Positions 1-6,149 of a stretch of 6,150 nucleotides of DNA are shown piece by piece. The DNA is taken from assembly GCA_030431085.1 (NCBI GenBank), contig JAUIJW010000144.1, forward strand, positions 1-6,150, given 5' to 3'. Position 1 is the stretch's first letter. Every line of letters begins with the position of its first letter. The translations under genes were made by a program, and so were the position numbers. A model generated the notes under the pieces. That model was not told the DNA's origin and made no database searches. It saw nothing but the letters and a program-made list of their open reading frames with translations. Origin of the DNA: Bacteroidia bacterium (GTDB taxonomy: Bacteria; Bacteroidota; Bacteroidia; Flavobacteriales; Flavobacteriaceae).

Positions 1-533
1 GCACTCTTAAGGTATTTACAAGCTGCAACAGTAGATTTTTCAATATGGTAGCGCTCGTCAACATTTTGATTAACTTCTAAACCATATTCTCTGGCTGTCT
101 TAGGCATTAATTGCCAAAATCCTTTGGCTCCAGCTGGAGAAGTTACATTCTGTAGGCCACTTTCAATTAAAGCTAAATATTTAAAATCATCGGGTACACC
201 GTATTCTTTAAGTATAGGTTCAATTATAGGAAAATACTTGTTAGACCTTTTAAATAGCAATAAGCCATTAGATTGCCAATAAGTGTTTACCAGTAATTCG
301 CGATCAATTCTTTCCTTAACATCTTGTTTTTCAATTGGTACCCGCTCGTTGGCAAAATTTAAATTATTCGGAATTTTTAAAGCACGTATTTTATAAGTGT
401 CACTAGTGTTGCTATTATTGGTGTCTTTATTTGGGGATTGAGATGTTGTTTTGGTGAGATCTACAGCATTAATAAATAATATACCAACAACAATAACACT
501 AAGAAGTACTATAATGCGGGGAGCTTTCATCAT
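1..533 (-). CDS. Lytic transglycosylase, MltD/Slt-like, C-terminus cut off by window edge
   Basis: Partial gene: 177 full codons are visible and the frame is still open at base 1, in the middle of an alanine codon. Family enzymes cleave the MurNAc-GlcNAc bond of peptidoglycan non-hydrolytically, leaving 1,6-anhydroMurNAc, in the periplasm. Residues 1-6 (MMKAPR) are basic and are followed by a hydrophobic segment at about 7-24 with no lipobox cysteine, so it reads as a signal anchor or signal peptide and not a lipoprotein. A polar linker (about 27-70) leads to the catalytic domain: LALIESGL (120-127) carries the predicted catalytic glutamate E124, then SPAGAKGFWQLMPKTA (132-147), then DERYHIEKSTVAACKYL (159-175), all in the family's expected order. 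The missing part should hold the rest of the fold and any LysM repeats. Two adjacent ATG codons (531-533 and 528-530) could each start it. It lies 18 bases after rfbC, probably in one transcript. The family is well supported; the MltD subtype is less certain. Confidence 0.87.
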   Translation of the reverse strand, partial: MMKAPRIIVLLSVIVVGILFINAVDLTKTTSQSPNKDTNNSNTSDTYKIRALKIPNNLNFANERVPIEKQDVKERIDRELLVNTYWQSNGLLLFKRSNKYFPIIEPILKEYGVPDDFKYLALIESGLQNVTSPAGAKGFWQLMPKTAREYGLEVNQNVDERYHIEKSTVAACKYLKS

Positions 534-551
534 AATATGGCAATTTTTAAA

Positions 552-1091
552 TTAAAAGGGATTGTCAAATGTAAGAAAATTTTCGGCCTTTTTATCCTTT
601 TCGGCTATTAATGGTTTGTTAATTCCCCAATCAATTTTTAGAGTAGGATCATTCCAAATGATAGATCGCTCACTTTCTGGATGGTAAAAATTAGAACATT
701 TATAATTAACTAAAGTATGATCTTCTAAACTCAAGAACCCATGTGCAAAACCCTCTGGAATATAAAGTTGTTTTTTATTGTCGCCACTTAAAATACATTT
801 ATAATGTTTACCGAAATCTATAGAATTTGGTCTTAAATCTACAGCTACATCTAGGATACTTCCTTGAATAACCCGTACTAATTTGGCTTGCGCATGAGGA
901 GGTATTTGAAAGTGTAACCCCCTTAAAACATTTTTTTTAGACAAAGATTCATTGTCTTGTACAAAAGGTGTTTTAAAGGCTTTTTTTAGTTTTCTTTGAT
1001 GGTACGACTCTACAAAATACCCTCTTTCATCTGTAAAAACATTTGGGGTGATTAGCAATAAATCTTTAAGCGGAGTTTTTTCTATAATCAT
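552..1091 (-). CDS. rfbC: dTDP-4-dehydrorhamnose 3,5-epimerase (RmlC/RfbC)
   Basis: The 179-residue product has the length and motif order of the RmlC cupin family, which epimerises C3 and C5 of dTDP-4-keto-6-deoxyglucose, the third step in dTDP-L-rhamnose synthesis in the cytoplasm. Visible motifs are DERGYF (21-26), QDNESLSKKNVLRGLHFQ (45-62) with the predicted catalytic base H60 and substrate-binding R57, KLVRVIQGSILDVAVDLR (70-87), the cupin segment IPEGFAHGF (111-119), and a VNYKC...YHPE block with Y130 at the place of the conserved active-site tyrosine, followed by WNDP (146-149). The start is the first ATG and gives the usual N-terminus; no Shine-Dalgarno is seen, which is normal for this phylum. 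It is 11 bases after the hydrolase gene and 18 before the transglycosylase. The usual partners rfbA, rfbB and rfbD are not in this window. A related sugar-nucleotide epimerase acting on another dTDP-sugar is possible but less likely. Confidence 0.93.
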   Translation of the reverse strand: MIIEKTPLKDLLLITPNVFTDERGYFVESYHQRKLKKAFKTPFVQDNESLSKKNVLRGLHFQIPPHAQAKLVRVIQGSILDVAVDLRPNSIDFGKHYKCILSGDNKKQLYIPEGFAHGFLSLEDHTLVNYKCSNFYHPESERSIIWNDPTLKIDWGINKPLIAEKDKKAENFLTFDNPF

Positions 1092-1102
1092 GCCGCAATT
1101 TA

Positions 1103-1756
1103 TTAAATTATTTCTTGTAATACAGTGTTAATTCTAGGTGTTTTTGTAACAATCATGGCATGTGTGCCTCCTGGAATTTCGATACAATCTTTAATATGTT
1201 TAATCGGAAAAATACCATCTTTATCACCATGAATATGAGTTAGATTGTCTAGGGTTTTGTCTGAAGTCCAATTTAAAACCTGTTTTAAAGCCCAATTGAA
1301 ATACACATGATTTTTCATTTGCATATAATCATTATAAAGCTTTGTTTTCTTTTTAAGAGAAGGGAGTATAGCCAATTGATTAAAATCGTCTAATTGCTCA
1401 ATTTTTTTACTCGGAAATAACTTATAAGCCTTTGTTAGCTGTAATATTTTTAATCGTTTAGGTAGTTCTTTTTCACTTTTTATACTCGATACAATAATCA
1501 CTTTACTCGTATCGATATATTTGGCCATTTCTTGTACTATAATACCTCCAAAAGAAACACCAACTAAAATAGGTTTTTCCTCTTTAATTTTATGGCTTAA
1601 TCTTAACACGTAGTTTTTAAGACTTTCGTCCTCAGATTGTGGAACTATCCATTCTAAAAAATGTATTTGATACTTGTCTTCTGGCAGTTTAATACGCTCG
1701 AAAATTTTTGGGCCAGCAGCGAGACCAGGCATAAAGTAAACAGGAATTTTTTTCAT
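1103..1756 (-). CDS. Small alpha/beta hydrolase, substrate unknown
   Basis: A 217-residue alpha/beta-hydrolase-fold protein with no signal peptide, so probably cytoplasmic. The N-terminal strand leads into MPGLAAGP (9-16), which fits the oxyanion-hole loop. The nucleophile elbow is GVSFGG (66-71) with serine S68. HGDKDGIFP (176-184) supplies the acid, most likely D180 by comparison with the D-G-x-x-P pattern of other family members, and GGTHAMI (196-202) supplies histidine H199. The whole triad is therefore present in the right order, which argues for an active esterase, thioesterase or similar enzyme. The section between elbow and acid (about 95-165) is lysine-rich and helical in look and probably forms a short lid. 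It is shorter than the roughly 250-300 residues common in the superfamily. It starts 9 bases after the mtaB stop and ends 11 before rfbC, so it is probably co-transcribed with both. I do not recognise a specific subfamily and neither neighbour names a substrate. Confidence 0.85.
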   Translation of the reverse strand: MKKIPVYFMPGLAAGPKIFERIKLPEDKYQIHFLEWIVPQSEDESLKNYVLRLSHKIKEEKPILVGVSFGGIIVQEMAKYIDTSKVIIVSSIKSEKELPKRLKILQLTKAYKLFPSKKIEQLDDFNQLAILPSLKKKTKLYNDYMQMKNHVYFNWALKQVLNWTSDKTLDNLTHIHGDKDGIFPIKHIKDCIEIPGGTHAMIVTKTPRINTVLQEII

Positions 1757-1765
1757 GATTAAATG

Positions 1766-3100
1766 TTATGCCAAGACTGGCTGATCAATCCAGTCAAATT
1801 TTACTAAACCATCTTGATCAATCTCTTTAAGTTTAACCGTATGAATAGTGTTCACTAAACTAGGATTCCACAAAGCTTTTACCTTAACGTAATTCTCTGT
1901 AAAACCATGAACATATCCCTCTTTATTTTCACCTTCAAATAATACAGATAATTCATTACCTATCTGACTTTCGTAAAAAGCTCTTCTTTTTTTCACCGAT
2001 AGTCCTCGGAGCATTTTACTACGTTTATATCTTACGTTTTGTGGTACCACTTCCTGCATTTCAATGGCTTCTGTATTTGGCCTTTCAGAATAAGTAAATA
2101 CATGTAGATAGCTCACATCTAATTGATTTAAGAAATTGTAAGTTTCTAAAAAGTGTTCGTCAGATTCACCTGGAAAACCAACAATAACATCTACACCTAT
2201 ACAGGCGTTGGGCATTAGTTTTTTGATCTGTTGCACACGATCTGTATATAACTCTCTTAAATACCTACGTTTCATAAGCTTTAATAAATCATTGCTACCA
2301 CTTTGTAATGGTATATGAAAATGTGGCACAAATGATCTAGATTTTGCTATAAAATCAATGGTTTCATTTTTTAATAAATTGGGCTCGATAGAAGAAATTC
2401 TTAACCGATCGATACCCTGTACATTTTCTAAGGCCTTTATTAAATCTAAAAATGTATGTTCATGCTTTTTATTACCAAATTCACCTTTACCATAATCACC
2501 AATATTTACTCCAGTAAGCACAATCTCCTTAATGCCTTTGGCTGATATTTCTTGGGCATTTTTAATAACATTTTCAACAGTATCACTTCTTGAAATACCT
2601 CGAGCTAAGGGTATGGTACAGTAAGTACATTTATAATCACAGCCATCTTGAACTTTTAGAAAAGCTCTGGTTCTATCGCCTATAGAATACGAACCTACAT
2701 AAAAATCTGCATCTTGGATATCACATGAATGTATTTCGCCAATTTCGTTTTTACTCAGGTCGTTGATATAATCTGTCACCTTAAACTTTTCTGTAGCGCC
2801 TAATACCATATCTACACCATCAACACTAGCAAGCTCTTCTGGCTTCAATTGGGCATAACATCCAATGGCAATTAAAAAGGCATTTGCATTACGTTTTAAT
2901 GCACTTTTTACAATGGTTTTAAATCGTTTATCTGCATTATCAGTTACAGAACAAGTGTTAATTACATAGATATCTGCTGTGGTATCAAACTCAACACGTT
3001 CAAAACCATTATTTTGAAAGTTTCTGGCGATGGTTGAAGTCTCAGAAAAATTTAATTTACAACCTAAAGTGTAAAAAGCGACTTTTTTTTGTGTAGCCAT
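1766..3100 (-). CDS. mtaB: tRNA t6A37 methylthiotransferase MtaB
   Basis: This radical-SAM methylthiotransferase adds a methylthio group to C2 of N6-threonylcarbamoyladenosine at position 37 of tRNAs reading ANN codons, giving ms2t6A. At 444 residues it has the normal length. The N-terminal MTTase domain has its three cluster cysteines: C14 in LGCKLN, C50 in NTCSVT and C81 in GCYAQ. The radical-SAM domain has CxxxCxxC at C154, C158 and C161 (GCDYKCTYC), followed by IPLARG. HIPLQSGSN (262-270) and GFPGES (308-313) are conserved family blocks. The C-terminal part from about 377 fits a TRAM RNA-binding domain. LGCKLN and the CTIPLARGISRS block point to MtaB rather than MiaB or RimO. The ATG start is preceded by a candidate -7 element, and this is the first gene of the leftward run. 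All six cluster cysteines are intact. Function is assigned from family knowledge; the motifs are directly visible. Confidence 0.95.
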   Translation of the reverse strand: MATQKKVAFYTLGCKLNFSETSTIARNFQNNGFERVEFDTTADIYVINTCSVTDNADKRFKTIVKSALKRNANAFLIAIGCYAQLKPEELASVDGVDMVLGATEKFKVTDYINDLSKNEIGEIHSCDIQDADFYVGSYSIGDRTRAFLKVQDGCDYKCTYCTIPLARGISRSDTVENVIKNAQEISAKGIKEIVLTGVNIGDYGKGEFGNKKHEHTFLDLIKALENVQGIDRLRISSIEPNLLKNETIDFIAKSRSFVPHFHIPLQSGSNDLLKLMKRRYLRELYTDRVQQIKKLMPNACIGVDVIVGFPGESDEHFLETYNFLNQLDVSYLHVFTYSERPNTEAIEMQEVVPQNVRYKRSKMLRGLSVKKRRAFYESQIGNELSVLFEGENKEGYVHGFTENYVKVKALWNPSLVNTIHTVKLKEIDQDGLVKFDWIDQPVLA

Positions 3101-3119
3101 TGCTGTATATGTATATTTA
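3089..3119 (+). promoter_or_regulatory. Weak candidate promoter for the ABM-like gene
   Basis: On the plus strand TTG at 3089-3091 and TATATTTA at 3112-3119 are 20 bases apart, close to the -33/-7 layout of Bacteroidota promoters, and end 44 bases before the ATG at 3164. The -7 box differs from TAnnTTTG at the last base, and the TTG lies inside the mtaB start region in a T-run, so a chance match is quite possible. The box would run face to face with the candidate mtaB promoter. Confidence 0.25.
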
Positions 3120-3126
3120 GGAGGTG

Positions 3127-3134
3127 CAAAAGTA
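3127..3134 (-). promoter_or_regulatory. Candidate Bacteroidota -7 element for mtaB operon
   Basis: Read on the minus strand this is TACTTTTG, an exact match to the TAnnTTTG -7 consensus of the Bacteroidota housekeeping sigma factor. It sits 26 bases before the mtaB ATG in the only substantial non-coding gap of the window. I found no clear TTG -33 element at the usual 17-23 base distance upstream; the sequence there is simply A/T-rich. Placement in a divergent intergenic region raises its credibility over a chance match. Confidence 0.5.
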
Positions 3135-3163
3135 CAACTTTTTAGTTTTAATATTTTGTTAAT

Positions 3164-3481
3164 ATGATTGCAAAAACACCAACACCACCTTATTACGCTG
3201 TGATTTTCACTTCAATAGGCGCTCAATTAGATCAAGATTATCAAGAAACATCGGCAAGAATGGAAGAACTTGCCCAAAAAGAGCCTGGTTTTTTGGGGTT
3301 AGAATCTGCCCGATCAAAGGTAGGACTGACTGTATCTTATTGGGATTCTTTAGACAGCATTAAACACTGGAAGATGAATGTTGAACATGAATTGGCTCGA
3401 GAGAAGGGGAGGTCTTCATGGTATCAATCATTTGGTATAAGAATTAGCAAGGTCGAACGAGATTATTTTTTTGAAAATTAA
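3164..3481 (+). CDS. Antibiotic biosynthesis monooxygenase (ABM) family-like protein
   Basis: A 105-residue soluble protein resembling the YqjZ-like branch of the ABM dimeric alpha/beta-barrel family. The visible pattern is PPYYAVIFTS (8-17) as the first strand, a helix with ARMEELAQKEPGFLGLESAR (31-50) containing the typical PGFLG-ES turn, then GLTVSYW (54-60), a helix SIKHWKMNVEHELAREKGR (65-83), and a last strand IRISKVERDY (92-101). Family members range from quinol monooxygenases to haem-handling and stress proteins, so the enzymatic activity is not known here. The ATG at 3164 follows an in-frame TAA at 3149-3151 with no other usual start between, which fixes the start. It is the only clear plus-strand gene; it diverges from mtaB and ends overlapping the EEP gene. 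No nearby gene suggests a substrate. Confidence 0.8.
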   Translation: MIAKTPTPPYYAVIFTSIGAQLDQDYQETSARMEELAQKEPGFLGLESARSKVGLTVSYWDSLDSIKHWKMNVEHELAREKGRSSWYQSFGIRISKVERDYFFEN

Positions 3482-4500
3482 TGAACTAATTCTATAGTCG
3501 CTGCCACGGGTTTGTGATCTGAGTAGTTGATTTTAAAATTGTGGTGAGACAATACCTCAATAGATTGATCAACTAAGATAAAATCGATACGTAACGGGAA
3601 CCGCTTGATGGCATAGGTCTCTCCAAATCTAGAGCCAGCTTGTAGAAAAGTATCTTGTAAATTGCCTTTAATTTTTTTATACGCCCAAGAATAGGCCGTG
3701 TTATTGAAATCGCCACAGATTATTGTTTTATACTCACAAGTGCTGAGGTGTTGTAATAATTTTTCTACTTGCTCTTGTTGTGTTTCAAAAGTTTGAGCAA
3801 TTCGTTTGAAAATTTTTCTAGATTTTTTTTCATCCAAGTCATTCAATTCATTTTGTAGTCCAAAAGATTCTAAATGTAGATTATATATGCGTACCGTATC
3901 TTTTTTTATTTTTATATCTGCATAAATAATATTGTTGGAGTTGCTATTTAGTTCAAGCGATCCCTTTTTAATAATAGGATAATTAGAAAAGATAGCAAGA
4001 CCGAAATTACTATCTGTTTTTTTAGTTTTTTCGTATCTATACGGATAATTGAAATGGATGTTAGCTTCAACATCATGTTCTTGAATGGTTAGAATATCAG
4101 GTTCTTCATTAGCAATGAATTTTGATATTTTATGGGGAATTTCGGTATCTTCGATCCATCCATAGAGGTTAAACAATCTTACATTATAACTCATCAATCT
4201 GATGGCATTACTTGAGTTTTCCGATTGACCATTAAATTGATATGGGAAATACGAGAAGGCAATAGTGCAAATAATGCAAATCGTCGATAATAGTAACTGT
4301 TTTTTAAAGCCGGAAACAATCCAGTAAATGATAAAACAAAGATGAATTACCAATAACACGGGTACACCTAAACTTAAAACAGAAACCGTAGGAAATTGCT
4401 TTGGAGGCAGATAGGGTAATACAATACTAAGTACCAATAATAACGCAAAAACGTTATTGATGAAAAAAATAATCTTTTGTAAAAAATTTAAATTCTTCAA
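3478..4500 (-). CDS. Membrane-anchored endonuclease/exonuclease/phosphatase (EEP) family protein
   Basis: A 340-residue protein with three predicted membrane helices (about 10-30, 39-62 and 68-86) followed by a complete EEP (DNase I/sphingomyelinase-like) domain. Active-site motifs appear in family order: N106 in SYNVR, E141 in QEHD, H209 in NLHLES, GDFNN (263-267) with D264 and N266, D306 in RIDFIL, and the terminal SDHKP (327-331) with D328 and H329. These support metal-dependent phosphodiester or phosphomonoester cleavage; the substrate (nucleic acid, lipid or inositol phosphate) cannot be told. Basic residues at the N-terminus and between helices 2 and 3 (GFKKQ) suggest those parts are cytoplasmic, which puts the catalytic domain outside. 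The start is TTG at 4498-4500: the next codons upstream are CCT, ACA and an in-frame TAA (4507-4509), and the next methionine is residue 103, past the membrane part. It follows rhomboid A by 16 bases, and its stop overlaps the convergent ABM-like gene. Confidence 0.9.
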   Translation of the reverse strand: MKNLNFLQKIIFFINNVFALLLVLSIVLPYLPPKQFPTVSVLSLGVPVLLVIHLCFIIYWIVSGFKKQLLLSTICIICTIAFSYFPYQFNGQSENSSNAIRLMSYNVRLFNLYGWIEDTEIPHKISKFIANEEPDILTIQEHDVEANIHFNYPYRYEKTKKTDSNFGLAIFSNYPIIKKGSLELNSNSNNIIYADIKIKKDTVRIYNLHLESFGLQNELNDLDEKKSRKIFKRIAQTFETQQEQVEKLLQHLSTCEYKTIICGDFNNTAYSWAYKKIKGNLQDTFLQAGSRFGETYAIKRFPLRIDFILVDQSIEVLSHHNFKINYSDHKPVAATIELVH

Positions 4501-4516
4501 AGGTGTTTATTATAAG

Positions 4517-5371
4517 TTATTGTTTACCAGCTTTAAATAGGAAATCTTTCTCTTCTTTGGTTAAAGTATCATAACCAGATTTACTTATTTTATCTAAAAT
4601 TGCATCAATTTTTTGTTGATGATTATGGCTTGTTGTTTTTGTAGTAGACTTAGGTTTATTTTTATAAACTGTTTTAAACGGCTTTTTTTTCTTTGGTTGA
4701 AACAATCCTTCTACAAGCTGGATGATACCATCACCCTTGTAGCCAAAAGATGTTAATAAGTAACCAATAGAAGCACCACCTAAGTGAGCTAGATGTCCTC
4801 CTGCATTTTCGATAGGTATTTGTACAATATCTAAAACCACAAATACAATAGCAATATACAGTAGTTTAACACTACCAATAAATCTTAAATTAATACTGTA
4901 GTTAGGAATATGACTAGCTATCCCTACTAAAATAGCCATCACACCAGCAGAGGCTCCTACCAAAATAGCATCTTGATGTTTTAAAGCTGGTAAAAAATTA
5001 TAGCTAATCATATAAATGATACCGCCACCGAGAATACCCATAAAATAGTAAGCCAAAAACTGTTTAGAAGTAAAAAAATCTAAAAAGAGATTACCAATAT
5101 AAAATAAAAAAATAAGGTTAAATAATATATGGATAAATCCACTATGTAAAAAACCATAGGTTATAATGGTCCAAGGTTTGTAAAGGAATGAATTAAAATT
5201 TGGAGATAAAGCAAACCAATCAATGATAAAATTACCAGGCATATTAAATAAAAATGACAAGGTATTGAAAAGGTAAGTCACCAAAAAAGTAACAACATTA
5301 ATAGCAATTAGCTTCTCAACTATGTTAGCGGCTTGATATCGGTATTTTAATTGATCAATGCGGTTACCCAT
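4517..5371 (-). CDS. Rhomboid family intramembrane serine protease (A), with C-terminal tail
   Basis: A 284-residue rhomboid, a protease that cuts transmembrane or near-membrane segments of other proteins within the inner membrane. About six membrane helices are visible between residues 19 and 209. Hallmarks are PWTIITYGFLHSGFIHILFN (66-85) with H81 and N85, corresponding to the histidine and asparagine of the E. coli GlpG oxyanion region, GASAG (139-143) with nucleophile S141, and AHLGG (195-199) with catalytic H196. The Ser-His dyad is intact, so it should be active. After the last helix comes a lysine- and threonine-rich linker (about 225-252) and a C-terminal block, IDAILDKISKSGYDTLTKEE (255-274), which looks like a small conserved helical module often seen at the end of Bacteroidota rhomboids. 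The ATG start gives a short cytoplasmic N-terminus. It starts 11 bases after rhomboid B and ends 16 before the EEP gene. Its substrate is unknown. Confidence 0.94.
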   Translation of the reverse strand: MGNRIDQLKYRYQAANIVEKLIAINVVTFLVTYLFNTLSFLFNMPGNFIIDWFALSPNFNSFLYKPWTIITYGFLHSGFIHILFNLIFLFYIGNLFLDFFTSKQFLAYYFMGILGGGIIYMISYNFLPALKHQDAILVGASAGVMAILVGIASHIPNYSINLRFIGSVKLLYIAIVFVVLDIVQIPIENAGGHLAHLGGASIGYLLTSFGYKGDGIIQLVEGLFQPKKKKPFKTVYKNKPKSTTKTTSHNHQQKIDAILDKISKSGYDTLTKEEKDFLFKAGKQ

Positions 5372-5382
5372 AATTTACAAAA

Positions 5383-6120
5383 TTAATTCCATCTATTAAA
5401 TTGATTTCTCTTCCAGTACTGCATCATAATAAAGCCAATTAGAGCTCCCCCTACATGGGCAAAATGTGCAATTCCTCCACCAAATATAGAAAATCCTGTT
5501 ACGCCAGAAAAGAGATCTAGAGCAATAAGCACAGGTATAAAATACTTGGCGGCTATGGGTACAGGTAAAAATATTAGTGCAAGTTTAGCATTAGGAAAGG
5601 TCATGCCAAATGCGACTAAAACACCGTAAATAGCTCCAGAGGCCCCTACGGCGGGAGTATTATAAATTTGATATAAATTGGATAATTTTGATTCTGAAAT
5701 CTGACTTAAAATACCAGAATTATATTGCCCCGTTTCTAATAGTTTTTGAATATCAGAAGCGTTCATGCCAATATGAATTAATTGGTTGTAAATACTATTA
5801 AATTGAAAATAATTTACACCGGTATAAATTAACCCAGCTCCAATGCCTGCAGAGAAATAAAAGAATAAAAATTTATTTTTGCCCCACATCTGTTCAAGTG
5901 GTGATCCAAATGCCCAAAGGGCATACATATTAAACAGAATATGCATGAAATTACCATGCATAAACATATGGCTTACAAATTGCCAAAAACCAAAATTTGG
6001 ATTTTGTGGAAAATACAAAGCCAATGAGTTGGTAAAACTTAAATTTAATAAATGGCTGGCTGCAAAAAATAGTGCATTAAGTATGATTAGATGCTTGACG
6101 GCATCTGTAAATTTCATCAT
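5383..6120 (-). CDS. Rhomboid family intramembrane serine protease (B), with loop insertion
   Basis: A 245-residue rhomboid protease, clearly a relative of rhomboid A but well diverged. Hallmarks are WQFVSHMFMHGNFMHILFN (46-64) with H60 and N64, GASGAIYG (159-166) with nucleophile S161, and AHVGG (221-225) with catalytic H222, so the dyad is complete. Membrane helices lie at about 8-28, 57-75, 83-103, 157-175, 180-203 and 215-235. Between helix 3 and the serine motif is a polar insertion of about 50 residues (105-156) not present in rhomboid A. It ends in a short basic tail (WKRNQFNRWN) without the tail module of A. Two adjacent ATG codons (6118-6120 and 6115-6117) could each start it. It is the first complete gene of the leftward rhomboid-rhomboid-EEP run; no promoter is seen in the 30 bases upstream, so it may be read through from the gene to the right. 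Confidence 0.94.
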   Translation of the reverse strand: MMKFTDAVKHLIILNALFFAASHLLNLSFTNSLALYFPQNPNFGFWQFVSHMFMHGNFMHILFNMYALWAFGSPLEQMWGKNKFLFFYFSAGIGAGLIYTGVNYFQFNSIYNQLIHIGMNASDIQKLLETGQYNSGILSQISESKLSNLYQIYNTPAVGASGAIYGVLVAFGMTFPNAKLALIFLPVPIAAKYFIPVLIALDLFSGVTGFSIFGGGIAHFAHVGGALIGFIMMQYWKRNQFNRWN

Positions 6121-6125
6121 GAGTG

Positions 6126-6149
6126 TTATAGGTTAAATTTGTCTTCTAG
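6126..6149 (-). CDS. Possible C-terminal end of an upstream gene (last 7 codons)
   Basis: In one minus-strand frame the right edge reads L-E-D-K-F-N-L followed by TAA (6126-6128), ending 5 bases before the rhomboid B ATG. That spacing matches the tight gaps elsewhere in this run, so this is plausibly the tail of a co-transcribed gene. From recollection, mutL often precedes rhomboid pairs in Flavobacteriaceae, but seven residues cannot identify it. Another frame also closes here (TAA at 6133-6135), so even the frame is uncertain. Confidence 0.33.
   Translation of the reverse strand, partial: LEDKFNL

Noticed and set aside
3119..3162. AGGAGG at 3119-3124 followed by GTG and a 12-codon open frame ending in TAA at 3160-3162, suggestive of a leader peptide for the ABM-like gene
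   Set aside because: The AGGAGG overlaps the GTG rather than sitting 5-9 bases before it, it is about 39 bases from the real ATG, and Bacteroidota rarely use Shine-Dalgarno sequences; the region is better explained by promoter elements.
3476..3491. Inverted repeat AATTA-atgaac-TAATT at the convergent gene junction as a bidirectional terminator
   Set aside because: The stem is only 5 A/T pairs with no G/C pairing and lies partly in coding sequence; too weak to call a terminator.
5378..5385. Minus-strand TAATTTTG, an exact TAnnTTTG match just before rhomboid A
   Set aside because: It overlaps the rhomboid B stop codon and lies 6 bases from the ATG, which would leave almost no leader; no TTG -33 element was found, and such matches are common by chance in AT-rich DNA.
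5879..6136. Plus-strand open frame of 85 codons
   Set aside because: It lies almost wholly opposite the well-supported rhomboid B gene, has no recognisable domain and has a composition expected from the antisense of a membrane protein; it is a shadow frame.
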